From assembly GCA_011959105.1 (NCBI GenBank), contig BLLU01000249.1, forward strand, positions 1 through 64,000: 64,000 bases of DNA. Direction: 5' to 3'. Origin of the DNA: Lachnospiraceae bacterium. Its GTDB lineage: Bacteria; Bacillota; Clostridia; Lachnospirales; Lachnospiraceae. Below, piece by piece: positions 1-8,049 of this stretch (position 1 is the stretch's first letter; each line of letters starts with the position of its first letter). Both the position numbers and the translations under genes were made by a program. The notes beneath the pieces are model-generated. The model had not been told where the DNA came from and ran no database searches. It was given only the letters and a program-made list of their open reading frames with translations.

Positions 1-124
1 TCTCAACCTTCTTTCTTGGAATTCCCTATATTTGAATTATACAGGAAGCTCCTTATTTGTGATAAGGAGAGTTTAGGTATGCGGGGTGAAGTTGGTGTGA
101 GGCCGCTGTGAAATCCGTGTGAAA

Positions 125-1195
125 TTATTTTGTGACGGGGATAGAGAAATAGAACCGCACCCCATCTTCTTGGTTTTCTGCACCGTAGGGAAGATTTTGC
201 ATGGACAGGATTTGTGCCACGATGGACAGCCCCAGCCCGGAACCGCTGTACTCTGCGCCGCTGTCCCGGTAGAATTTTGTCCAGATTTTAGGTAGGTCGT
301 TTTCTGGAATGGGTCGGCCTTGATTGAAAATAGAGAAATGCAGCGGCCCATTTTCTGCCGTCACTTCCATCCGCAAAACGCCGCCGGGGGATACATTTTT
401 CCTGGCGTTGACGATCAGGTTGTCCAAAACCTGCTCCATGCGCCTCTTGTCTGTCCGAACAAAAATCTTTTGCTCCGGCAGCTCATATTGCAGTTCAAAA
501 TCGGTGTCCGGGGCGTCGATCAGGAGCCGCCCAGCTACCGTTTCCACCAGTTCTACAAAGTCAAACCGGGAAATGTTCAGGCTTGCGGCCCCGCTTTCCA
601 GCGCCGACAAGTCCAGCAGGGTCACAATCAGGCCATTCATGCGTTCCACTTCGGAGACAATCACTTGGGCGTATTTCTGCTTTTTGGCCTCGTCCGCTTC
701 GTCCTGCAGGCCCTCCGCATAGGCCCGGATGATACCCAGCGGGGTTTTCATCTCGTGGGATAGGCTGTCCACCAGTTCTTTGCGCTCGGCCAGCAATAAC
801 CGTTCCTTTTCCACATCCCGTTCAAGCTGCATGTTTGCGTCCTCCAACCGGGCAAGGGCCTGTTGGAGATTTTCGGCCATCGTGTTCAGACTGGCAGACA
901 GATCCCCAAATTCATCGGTGGAAGAAAGGTCGCAGGGGGCCGAAAAGTCCAGTCCCGCCATGCGTTTTGCGGAAGCGTTGAGCTTGTCGATTGGCTTTGT
1001 AATGAAGCAGCCCATAAAGGAGTCGATACCCAAAACCAGCAACAGAACAAAACCCAACCAGATCAGGAAAGATGTATCCTCACTAACGGGCAGACGGGTG
1101 GACAGGATGTAAGAAAAAATCAGCGTCAGTCCTGCCATCTTTGACAGCATTAAAATCTTTTTCCGAACAGTACGGAGCGAAAACGCTTCTTTCAT
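125..1195 (-). CDS. VanS-like sensor histidine kinase with a very short sensor loop
   Basis: This is the membrane sensor kinase of a two-component pair, 356 residues. Two hydrophobic helices (about residues 17-34 and 43-62) are separated by only some ten residues, so almost nothing is exposed outside the cell. A HAMP-like linker follows (about 63-115), then the HisKA H-box with phospho-acceptor His147 (SLSHEMKTPLG), the N-box around Asn263 (LDNLIVNAR) and the G-box (GSGLGLS, about 318-324). The start overlaps the stop of the response regulator as ATGA, so the two are translationally coupled. The domain layout and partner resemble VanS/SpaK-type kinases; the stimulus is unknown. Kinases with such a minimal loop often sense within the membrane or through a partner transporter, but no such transporter is visible in the window. 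Kinase assignment is firm; the VanS-like label is family resemblance only. Confidence 0.9.
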   Translation of the reverse strand: MKEAFSLRTVRKKILMLSKMAGLTLIFSYILSTRLPVSEDTSFLIWLGFVLLLVLGIDSFMGCFITKPIDKLNASAKRMAGLDFSAPCDLSSTDEFGDLSASLNTMAENLQQALARLEDANMQLERDVEKERLLLAERKELVDSLSHEMKTPLGIIRAYAEGLQDEADEAKKQKYAQVIVSEVERMNGLIVTLLDLSALESGAASLNISRFDFVELVETVAGRLLIDAPDTDFELQYELPEQKIFVRTDKRRMEQVLDNLIVNARKNVSPGGVLRMEVTAENGPLHFSIFNQGRPIPENDLPKIWTKFYRDSGAEYSGSGLGLSIVAQILSMQNLPYGAENQEDGVRFYFSIPVTK

Positions 1196-1860
1196 ACGGT
1201 CACCTCGAATTTATAGCCGGAGCGTATCAGTGTGACGATATGCCTGCCCTCGTCCCCCAGCTTTTGCCGCAGGGTCTTGATGTGGGTGTCCACAGTTCGG
1301 GTCGTTCCCTCGAAATCATAGCCCCAGACACGGTTCAAAAGCTGCTCCCGATTGAATATCTGCCCAGGGTTTGCCATCAGAAAGGAGAGCAATTCATACT
1401 CCTTATGGGTCAAGGTGATCTCCTGCCCGTCCAGATAGACCTTATGTGCGTTGGGGTGGAGCATGATTTTTCCGACGGTGATCGCTCCGGCAGAAGCGGG
1501 GAAGGAACGGCGCAGGAGGGCGTTCACCTTTGCCAGCAACACCTTTGGGCTGAATGGCTTTGTCATATAGTCGTCCGCACCGTAGTCATAGCCTTTCAGT
1601 TTATCATCCTCCGCACTCTTGGCGGTGAGCATGATAATGGGCATTTCGCTCATTTCCCGCGCCATCTTACAGACAGAAAAACCGTCCAAATGGGGCATCA
1701 TCACATCCAGGATTATCAAGTCCATAGGATGATTTTTCAGCGTGACAAGGGCGTCTATGCCATCATCAGCGGTAAAACAGGTATGGCCGCCCTTCCGCAC
1801 ATAGTCCACAATAATGTCTTGCATGGCTTTTTCGTCTTCAACAATTAAAATGTTTGCCAT
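1192..1860 (-). CDS. OmpR/VanR-family response regulator
   Basis: DNA-binding partner of the adjacent kinase, 222 residues. The receiver domain (1-115) carries the acidic pocket E8-D9, the phospho-acceptor Asp52 (LIILDVMMP) and the conserved Lys in YMTKPF. The C-terminal winged helix (about 125-222) has the OmpR-type signature LTHKEYELL and ends in RSGYKFE. The start at 1860 is supported by an AGGAG eight bases upstream. It is the first gene of the pair and is preceded by a good sigma-A promoter. Targets cannot be read from the sequence. VanR/SpaR-like systems of this kind are frequent cargo of Firmicute conjugative elements, which would fit the gene remnants just upstream, but no integrase or relaxase is present in the window. 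Confidence 0.92.
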   Translation of the reverse strand: MANILIVEDEKAMQDIIVDYVRKGGHTCFTADDGIDALVTLKNHPMDLIILDVMMPHLDGFSVCKMAREMSEMPIIMLTAKSAEDDKLKGYDYGADDYMTKPFSPKVLLAKVNALLRRSFPASAGAITVGKIMLHPNAHKVYLDGQEITLTHKEYELLSFLMANPGQIFNREQLLNRVWGYDFEGTTRTVDTHIKTLRQKLGDEGRHIVTLIRSGYKFEVTV

Positions 1861-1899
1861 AGGGTCTCCTAATCACTGGTTGATTTTATGTTCCCTTTC

Positions 1900-1928
1900 A
1901 TTATATTTTGCTTCACCTAAAAATGCAA
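1900..1928 (-). promoter_or_regulatory. sigma-A promoter of the VanRS-like pair
   Basis: On the minus strand the sequence reads TTGCAT, a 17-base spacer, then TATAAT, about 40 bases before the response-regulator start codon. The -10 box is a perfect match and the spacing is ideal. No operator was identified. Confidence 0.65.
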
Positions 1929-1962
1929 GAGAGCCTCGTTTGCGCCATTTCCAAGGGACGCA

Positions 1963-2118
1963 CTAAACGGCAAGCAGGGCGAGTGTAGCCACACTCGCCG
2001 GAAGCATCTCCAGCAGTTCGGAAAGCGGCCCCCACAAATCCGTATAATCTTTTTGCAGGGCCTTGATTTCATCCGGATAAACCCCGCCGTTGGTATTCGC
2101 TTGGACAGCCGGTGGCGA
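1963..2118 (-). pseudogene. C-terminal remnant of an unidentified protein
   Basis: On the minus strand an open frame of 51 codons with protein-like composition (containing GGVYPDEIKALQKDY and ending LPASVATLALLAV) begins directly after an in-frame TAG at 2119-2121 and has no start codon or ribosome binding site. It lies immediately upstream of the response-regulator promoter. It is probably the tail of a larger gene cut by rearrangement. I do not recognise the family. The same DNA forms a perfect 9-bp hairpin (1978-1999), which may instead be a structural signal. Confidence 0.35.
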
Positions 2119-2267
2119 CTATAGGGGAGTACAATGACTGGCCTGCGGGTCTTACTCTGCTGCTGGGGACAGCTCAAAATTGTTTTACATTTCGGGGTGG
2201 AATATGAGAACGAAACACTATTTTATATTTAAGTAGTACTTTATTTCGTGATCCAATTGTGAGAACA

Positions 2268-2296
2268 TTGAAAAATATTGCAAATAGAGTTATAAT
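2268..2296 (+). promoter_or_regulatory. sigma-A promoter upstream of the AraC remnant and transglutaminase gene
   Basis: TTGAAA at 2268-2273, a 17-base spacer and TATAAT at 2291-2296. It would transcribe the short AraC-like fragment and read on into the transglutaminase-like gene. Confidence 0.65.
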
Positions 2297-2342
2297 TTGA
2301 GGTGTGTAACAAGTCATTACCCAAAGGAAGGATAAAGTTATT

Positions 2343-2486
2343 GTGAATTATATATATTGGCATACTGACAGAATAGGGGCACTTACAAATCGCATAAGTG
2401 CAGAAAACCATCGCCATTGGATGCTGCAACTTTTTTTGAGTTTAGATGGATTATTAGATATTAATGCAGCGGGCAAAAACTTATAG
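2343..2486 (+). pseudogene. N-terminal fragment of an AraC-like regulator
   Basis: A GTG-started frame of 47 residues with a good ribosome binding site (AGGAAGG at 2325-2331). The residues run from a YWHTDR motif through NHRHWMLQLFLSLDG to NAAGKNL. This resembles the start of the cupin-like sensor domain of AraC-family regulators, where a conserved His-rich strand is followed by hydrophobic beta-strands. It stops about 45 residues in, and no helix-turn-helix domain follows, so it is read as a truncated gene. It is still transcribed from the promoter at 2268-2296. The AraC assignment rests on a short stretch and is tentative. Confidence 0.4.
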
Positions 2487-2515
2487 GAATATCATTTTAG
2501 CCAGGAGGTGAAACG

Positions 2516-3235
2516 ATGATGGAACAACGATTTTTACAGGAAACAGAAATGGTAAACTACAACTCGGATTCGATAAAATCTTTGGTTCAAGTAAACGGTT
2601 GGAATAAACTTGATAATTTCTCCAAAATAGATGCTATTTATGATTTTGTCCAGAACAAGATACTGTTTGGGTATAATGCTGATGATACTCTTTCTGCTGC
2701 CGAAGTCTTAAAGGATGGTATTGGACAATGTAATACAAAATCTACTTTGCTTATGGCTTTATTGAGAGCTGTCAATATTCCATGTCGTTTACATGCATCT
2801 AAAGTCACAAAAGATTTCCAAAAAGGTGCAACAAGTGGAATAATTGCAAAATTGGCACCACAATATATCTTGCATACATGGGTAGAAGTATATTATGGAA
2901 CAACATGGGTTTCTTTAGAGGGGGTTATCTTAGACAAAAAATACTTATCAGCATTGCAACAAAAATATCCGAATCAAAAAGGTTTATTTAAGGGATATGC
3001 TGTTGCAACAAACTGTTTTGAAAATCCTCCTATTGATTGGAAGGGAAACGATACTTTTATTCAAAGAGAAGCGGTTGCTTTTGATTTTGGCTTGTATGCA
3101 TCGCCAGACGAATTCTTTTCGCAACATAAACAGGAGATATGTATCATCAAACATTTTTTATACATTCATATCGGACGACATATTATGACTATGAATATTG
3201 CAAAAATTAGGGGCAAGGCCACATTACAACGGTAA
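2516..3235 (+). CDS. transglutaminase-like (protease fold) protein
   Basis: A 239-residue protein with the transglutaminase/cysteine-protease core. The catalytic Cys72 lies in DGIGQCNTKSTLL and the His120 in LHTWVEVYY. The third position lies in WVSLEGVILD, where the usual Asp appears to be replaced by Glu135. There is no signal peptide, so it is probably cytoplasmic. Two consecutive ATG codons (2516 and 2519) follow AGGAGGTGA at 2501-2509; either can be used. The family includes bacterial peptidases and amide hydrolases acting on unknown peptides. The gene shares its AT-rich composition with the following KptA gene and both differ from the GC-richer downstream loci, which suggests joint acquisition. 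The substrate cannot be predicted. Confidence 0.75.
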   Translation: MMEQRFLQETEMVNYNSDSIKSLVQVNGWNKLDNFSKIDAIYDFVQNKILFGYNADDTLSAAEVLKDGIGQCNTKSTLLMALLRAVNIPCRLHASKVTKDFQKGATSGIIAKLAPQYILHTWVEVYYGTTWVSLEGVILDKKYLSALQQKYPNQKGLFKGYAVATNCFENPPIDWKGNDTFIQREAVAFDFGLYASPDEFFSQHKQEICIIKHFLYIHIGRHIMTMNIAKIRGKATLQR

Positions 3236-3373
3236 TAAAAAAGAAAATCGGATAAACAGGGAAAACAGCACTGCATCACCATGCAGAACACTACCATAGT
3301 GTAGGTGGCATTCTGGGCATGGATGGAGTTGGTATGTTTCAATTTATAACTCAAGGAGATGAGGTAATAGAAG

Positions 3374-3919
3374 ATGAATAAGTTGGAAGAATTGAGTAAA
3401 GAAATTTCTTATGCTCTGCGTCATGCTCCATGGGAATATGAACTGGAAATGAATGAAGAAGGCTGGGTTCCAGTTGAGCAGCTTTTAGATGCATTACATA
3501 GGACCGATAAATGGAGCAACATTTGTGAAGCAGATTTGCATGAGATGATTGAAAAGTCTGAGAAGAAACGCCATGAACTTGTAGGTGGAAAAATCAGGGC
3601 ATTTTATGGACATTCTATGCCGATGAAGATACTAAAAAAAGACAAAATGCCGCCAAATGTTTTGTATCATGGTACAGCAAGGCGATTTGTAGAATCAATT
3701 AGTAAAAATGGCTTATTACCCCAAAGCAGGCAATATGTTCATTTATCACAAGACATCGAGACTGCTGAAAATGTAGGAAAGCGCCATGATGATAAGCCAT
3801 GTATATTAATTATTGATGCAAAAACGGCATGGAATGACGGAATAAAATTTTACTTAGGCAATGAAAAAGTATGGCTGGCAGATGCAGTACCCGGTAGATA
3901 CATCAGAAAAATGCAATAA
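3374..3919 (+). CDS. kptA: RNA 2'-phosphotransferase, KptA/Tpt1 family
   Basis: This enzyme family transfers an internal RNA 2'-phosphate to NAD+, giving ADP-ribose 1'',2''-cyclic phosphate and nicotinamide. The 181-residue protein is full length for bacterial members. The N-terminal winged-helix part has the conserved Arg16-His17 (YALRHAP) and GWVPVEQLL. The ADP-ribosyltransferase-fold part has GGKIRAFYGHS (71-81), LYHGT around His99, and SRQYVHLS with Arg119, followed by GKRH. These are the NAD-binding and catalytic positions of the family. AGGAG and GAGG lie just before the start. The bacterial role is unclear, because bacteria lack the tRNA splicing pathway that makes such ends in yeast; repair of damaged RNA and 5'-end modification have been proposed. 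A terminator at 4008-4053 follows. Confidence 0.9.
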   Translation: MNKLEELSKEISYALRHAPWEYELEMNEEGWVPVEQLLDALHRTDKWSNICEADLHEMIEKSEKKRHELVGGKIRAFYGHSMPMKILKKDKMPPNVLYHGTARRFVESISKNGLLPQSRQYVHLSQDIETAENVGKRHDDKPCILIIDAKTAWNDGIKFYLGNEKVWLADAVPGRYIRKMQ

Positions 3920-4007
3920 TTTTATCTTAAATTCCTGGACATTCCCCTACCTCCATGTTACAATGGCCTGCATATTTCTCCTGAATATTTAGGAGAAAAC
4001 ACTGTAT

Positions 4008-4053
4008 CGGCGGTATTTCATAAACCAAAAGGCTATGGAATACCGCCGTTTTT
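4008..4053 (+). terminator. Rho-independent terminator after kptA
   Basis: CGGCGGTATT (4008-4017) pairs with AATACCGCCG (4039-4048), can extend by three more pairs inward, and is followed by TTTTT. It separates the accessory patch from the GH94 operon. It also shows that the longer in-frame start of the next gene at 4035, inside this hairpin, is unlikely. The rest of 3920-4226 holds no gene I can support; TATAAT at 4177-4182 is a possible -10 box for the GH94 operon, without a convincing -35. Confidence 0.85.
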
Positions 4054-4226
4054 CCGTCACCTTAAATCTGCCAGCTGTACAAGCAGGGAAAAACGGCGCC
4101 GAGTTGAATTATGACACTTCCCAAGAAAAGACAAATATTCGCATACTTATCCATATCCAATGCTCTTTGGAAAAGGATATAATGAGGATAGGCTGTAAGA
4201 GGCCCGGCGGAAGGAGGAAGAGAAAG

Positions 4227-6629
4227 ATGAAATATGGCCATTTTGATAATGAAAATCGGGAGTATGTAATTGACAGGGTGGATTTGCCGGTATCCTGGAC
4301 CAATTATCTGGGGGTGGAAGATCTCTGCGCGGTGGTAAACCATACGGCGGGGGGCTACCTTTTCTACAAGACACCGGAGTATCACAGGATTACGAGATTC
4401 CGGGGAAACAGCGTGCCCATGGACAGGCCGGGGCATTATGTGTATCTCAGGGACAATGACAGCGAAGACTATTGGAGTATTTCCTGGCAGCCGGTGGGGA
4501 AACCCCTGGATCAGGCGGAATATGTCTGCCGTCATGGGATGTCCTACACGGTGTATGAGTGCTGCTATGATAAAATACGGGCAAAGCAGACGCTATCCGT
4601 GCCATTGGGGGACAAGCTGGAACTGTGGGATGTGGTGGTGAAGAATGAGGATACCAGGCCCAGGGATTTGAGTTTGTTCAGTTATTGTGAATTCTCTTTC
4701 CATCATATTGCCATTGACAACCAGAATTTCCAGATGAGTCTGTACTGCTCCGGCTCCTCTTATGAGGACGGAGTGATTGAATGTGATCTGTTTTACGAGG
4801 AATTCGGTTTTCAATATTTTACCATGAATGAGGAGCCGGATGGATTTGACTGTCTGCGGGACCGGTTTATCGGCAGCTACAGGACGGAGAACAATCCTGT
4901 GTCCGTGGAGAAGGGACAATGCGGCGGCTCTTATGAGTTGGGAAACAACCACTGCGGCTCTTTGCAGAAAAATATCCGGTTGGAGCCCGGCCAGGAGGTC
5001 AGGATTCTGTTCCTGTTGGGAGAAGGGGACAGAGAAGAGGGGAAGAAAGCGCGTCAAAGATATGCCGCGCCGGAGGCGGCGGACAGGGCTTATGAGAAGC
5101 TGCGGGCCTTCTGGGACGCGAAACTGGAGAAACTGCAGATTCAGACCCCCAATGAAGGCATGAATACATTGATTAATCTGTGGACGCTTTATCAGTCGGA
5201 AATCAATGTGATGTTTTCCCGTTTTGCCTCCTTCATTGAGGTGGGGGGAAGGGTCGGCCTTGGCTATCGGGATACGGCACAGGACGCCATGACGATCCCC
5301 CATTCCAATCCGGAAAAATGCCGGCAGCGTATTTTGGAACTGCTGCAGGGGCTTGTCTCGGACGGGTATGGGCTGCATCTGTTTCAGCCGGAGTGGTTTC
5401 AGCCGAAAACAGAGCAGAAACCCTTCAAGTCCCCTACCGTGATTCCGGCTCCGGACAGGGACAATATGGTGCATGGACTGGCGGATGCCTGCGCAGATGA
5501 TGCGCTGTGGCTGATCCCGTCCATTGTGGAGTATATCAAGGAGACGGGAGAGACCGGATTTGCGGATCAGCCGGTGACCTACGCGGACGGCGGAGAGGGA
5601 ACGGTCTATGAGCATATGAAGCGGATTCTGGACTTTTCTGCCAGGCAGGTAGGAGAACATGGCATCTGCAAGGGGCTGCGCGCGGATTGGAACGACTGTC
5701 TGAATCTGGGCGGCGGCGAGAGCGCCATGGTTTCCTTCCTGCATTACTGGGCGCTGGAGCATTTCATAGAGCTGGCCGGGTACCTGGGCAGGTCGGAGGA
5801 TGCGGAGTCCTATCGGAAGATGGCGGAGCAGGTGAAAAAGGTCTGCGATGAGGAACTCTGGGACGGCCAATGGTTTATCCGGGGCATCACGAAAAACGGG
5901 AAAAAGATCGGAACCCATCAGGACAGGGAAGGAAGGGTCCATCTGGAATCCAATGCCTGGGCAGTCCTTTCCGGCGCGGCGGAGGAAGAGAGGGGCCGCC
6001 GGGCCATGGACAGTGTGGACGAGTATCTCTATACGCCCTGGGGCCTGATGCTGAACGCCCCTTCTTATACGGTGCCGGACGATGATATCGGTTTTGTCAC
6101 CAGGGTCTATCCGGGGGTTAAGGAAAACGGAGCGGTTTTTTCCCATCCCAATCCCTGGGCCTGGGCTGCGGAATGCAGGCTTGGAAGAGGCGACCGGGCC
6201 ATGAAATTTTATAATGCCTTGTGTCCCTACTGGCAAAATGATAAAATAGAAATAAGGGAAGCGGAGCCCTATTCGTATTGTCAGTTTATTATGGGAAAAG
6301 ACCATTCGGCCCATGGGCGCGCAAGGCATCCCTTTATGACCGGAAGCGGGGGCTGGGCCTATTTTGCCGCTACGCGGTATATATTGGGCGTGCGCCCGGG
6401 GTTTGAGGAGTTGGAGATAGACCCCTGCGTGCCCGGGGACTGGGATCACTTCAGCGTAACCAGGCAATGGCGGGGCGTTACATATGAGATAGAGGTAGTC
6501 AATCCCCAGAGGGTAATGAAAGGCGTGAAAGAATTGTATCTTGACGGCGAAAAGACGGAGCGGATTCCTCTTATGAAGAGCGGAACAATGCACCGGGTCA
6601 GAGTTGTGATGGGAAAGGCAGGGGAATGA
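4227..6629 (+). CDS. GH94 phosphorylase, N,N'-diacetylchitobiose phosphorylase-like
   Basis: An inverting disaccharide phosphorylase of family GH94, 800 residues, cytoplasmic (no signal peptide). GH94 enzymes cleave a beta-linked disaccharide with phosphate, yielding a sugar 1-phosphate plus a free sugar. Family marks are the N-terminal beta-sandwich opening (FDNENREYVI, WTNYLG, NTAGG-like HTAGGYLFY), the catalytic RADWNDCLN motif with the general acid at about Asp490, and the late GVKENGAVFSHPNPW and LTG-like FMTGSGGW segments. The overall pattern, for example RPGHYVYLRD, YWSISWQPV and SRFASFIEVGGR, matches Vibrio chitobiose phosphorylase better than cellobiose phosphorylase as I remember them. 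The start is placed at 4227 because AAGGAGGAAG precedes it and a terminator covers the earlier in-frame start. The phosphohexomutase follows one base after the stop. Other beta-disaccharides remain possible substrates. Confidence 0.88.
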   Translation: MKYGHFDNENREYVIDRVDLPVSWTNYLGVEDLCAVVNHTAGGYLFYKTPEYHRITRFRGNSVPMDRPGHYVYLRDNDSEDYWSISWQPVGKPLDQAEYVCRHGMSYTVYECCYDKIRAKQTLSVPLGDKLELWDVVVKNEDTRPRDLSLFSYCEFSFHHIAIDNQNFQMSLYCSGSSYEDGVIECDLFYEEFGFQYFTMNEEPDGFDCLRDRFIGSYRTENNPVSVEKGQCGGSYELGNNHCGSLQKNIRLEPGQEVRILFLLGEGDREEGKKARQRYAAPEAADRAYEKLRAFWDAKLEKLQIQTPNEGMNTLINLWTLYQSEINVMFSRFASFIEVGGRVGLGYRDTAQDAMTIPHSNPEKCRQRILELLQGLVSDGYGLHLFQPEWFQPKTEQKPFKSPTVIPAPDRDNMVHGLADACADDALWLIPSIVEYIKETGETGFADQPVTYADGGEGTVYEHMKRILDFSARQVGEHGICKGLRADWNDCLNLGGGESAMVSFLHYWALEHFIELAGYLGRSEDAESYRKMAEQVKKVCDEELWDGQWFIRGITKNGKKIGTHQDREGRVHLESNAWAVLSGAAEEERGRRAMDSVDEYLYTPWGLMLNAPSYTVPDDDIGFVTRVYPGVKENGAVFSHPNPWAWAAECRLGRGDRAMKFYNALCPYWQNDKIEIREAEPYSYCQFIMGKDHSAHGRARHPFMTGSGGWAYFAATRYILGVRPGFEELEIDPCVPGDWDHFSVTRQWRGVTYEIEVVNPQRVMKGVKELYLDGEKTERIPLMKSGTMHRVRVVMGKAGE

Positions 6630-6630
6630 T

Positions 6631-8049
6631 ATGATAAAATTCGGTACAGGCGGCTGGCGTGAGATCATCGGAGACGGATTTACGAAAGCCAATATCCAGA
6701 TATTGGCCAGGGCGCTGAGCGACAAGATGAAAGCGGAAGGAAAGACACAGCAGGGGATTGTAATCGGTTATGACAGGCGCTTTTTGTCCAAGGAAGCCAT
6801 GCGGTGGGCGGGAGAAGTGTTCGCGGCGGAAGGCATTACCGCTTATCTGATCAACAAATCCTCGCCTACTCCGCTGATCATGTACTATGTGATGAAACAC
6901 AAATTACCCTATGGAATGATGGTCACCGCCAGTCATAACCCTGCCATCTATAACGGTATTAAGGTATTTACGGCGGGAGGCCGGGACGCGGACGAGAACC
7001 AGACCCGGGAGATCGAAGAATATATCGGGAGAGTGGACCGGGATTCGGTGCGGGAGATGGATTACGAGGAGGCGCTGGCCAGGGGGCTCATTCAGGAGAT
7101 TTATCCGCTGAATGAATATCTGGACAATATCATATCGGCAGTTAATATGGATATGATCCGGGCCAAGGGGCTGCGGGTGGTGCTGGATCCTTTATTCGGG
7201 GTAAGCGAAACGTCGCTGGCCACGATTCTGCATACGGCGAGATGCGAATTGACGGTTATCCATGACAGACATGATACCCTTTTCGGCGGAAAGCTGCCGG
7301 CGCCCAATGCGGCTACGCTCAAACATCTTCAGAACACGGTTCTGGACAGCAGGGCGGACATCGGCATTGCCACGGACGGAGACGCGGACCGAATCGGTGT
7401 GATTGACGATACGGGGCGCTTCCTGCATCCCAACGACATCCTGGTACTGCTGTATTATTATCTGGTAAAGTATAAGGGATGGGAGGGGCCGGTGGTGAGG
7501 AATATCGCCACCACCCATATGCTGGACAAGGTGGCAGAGCGGTTCGGGCAGGTATGTTATGAGGTGCCCGTGGGCTTTAAACATATCTCCGCGAAGATGA
7601 ACGCGGTGGACGCCATCCTGGGAGGCGAATCTTCCGGCGGCCTTACGGTGCGGGGACATATCAACGGCAAGGACGGCATCTACGCGGCAGCGCTTCTGGT
7701 GGAAATGATCGCGGTGACAGGGAAAAAGCTGTCGGAAATCTACGGAGAGATCCAGGAGGAATGCGGCGCGATCTTTATGGAAGAGCGGGATTATAAGTTT
7801 AATCAGGAGAAAAAGGAGCGCATACAGGGCTTGCTGATCGGGGAAAAGAAGCTGCCGGAACTTCCCTATGAGATAGAACGGGTTTCCTATCTGGACGGCA
7901 GCAAAGTGTATTTTAAAAACGGCGGATGGGTGATCGGAAGATTTTCGGGGACGGAGCCGCTGCTCCGGATCTTCTGTGAAATGCCGGAATCGGAGATGGC
8001 GAAGCGGGTATGCGGTATTTATGAAGCATTTCTGGGGTTGAAGAAGTGA
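6631..8049 (+). CDS. phosphohexomutase (phosphoglucomutase / phosphoacetylglucosamine mutase type)
   Basis: An alpha-D-phosphohexomutase of 472 residues that interconverts sugar 1- and 6-phosphates in the cytoplasm. All four family signatures are present: the phosphoserine loop TASHNP with Ser101, the Mg-binding DGDADR (249-254), the sugar-binding loop GGESSGG (331-337), and the phosphate-binding RFSGTEPLLRI near the C terminus. It starts one base after the GH94 stop, with AGGGG as the ribosome binding site, and its own stop overlaps the sensor-kinase start as ATGA. Position and coupling suggest that it turns the sugar 1-phosphate released by the phosphorylase into the 6-phosphate. If the substrate is chitobiose, that is GlcNAc-1-P to GlcNAc-6-P. 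Sugar specificity cannot be fixed from the motifs. Confidence 0.9.
   Translation: MIKFGTGGWREIIGDGFTKANIQILARALSDKMKAEGKTQQGIVIGYDRRFLSKEAMRWAGEVFAAEGITAYLINKSSPTPLIMYYVMKHKLPYGMMVTASHNPAIYNGIKVFTAGGRDADENQTREIEEYIGRVDRDSVREMDYEEALARGLIQEIYPLNEYLDNIISAVNMDMIRAKGLRVVLDPLFGVSETSLATILHTARCELTVIHDRHDTLFGGKLPAPNAATLKHLQNTVLDSRADIGIATDGDADRIGVIDDTGRFLHPNDILVLLYYYLVKYKGWEGPVVRNIATTHMLDKVAERFGQVCYEVPVGFKHISAKMNAVDAILGGESSGGLTVRGHINGKDGIYAAALLVEMIAVTGKKLSEIYGEIQEECGAIFMEERDYKFNQEKKERIQGLLIGEKKLPELPYEIERVSYLDGSKVYFKNGGWVIGRFSGTEPLLRIFCEMPESEMAKRVCGIYEAFLGLKK

Noticed and set aside
125..1860. Vancomycin resistance operon
   Set aside because: Only a VanR/VanS-like pair is present; no vanH, ligase, vanX or vanY gene is in the window.
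4035..4226. 64-codon N-terminal extension of the GH94 gene
   Set aside because: Its ATG lies within a terminator hairpin and has no ribosome binding site, while the ATG at 4227 has AAGGAGG and starts at the usual GH94 N terminus.
4593..6725. Open frame of 710 codons on the minus strand opposite the GH94 gene
   Set aside because: The plus strand encodes a full GH94 enzyme with catalytic motifs; the minus frame is low-complexity in composition, lacks a ribosome binding site and is a by-product of GC-rich codon use.
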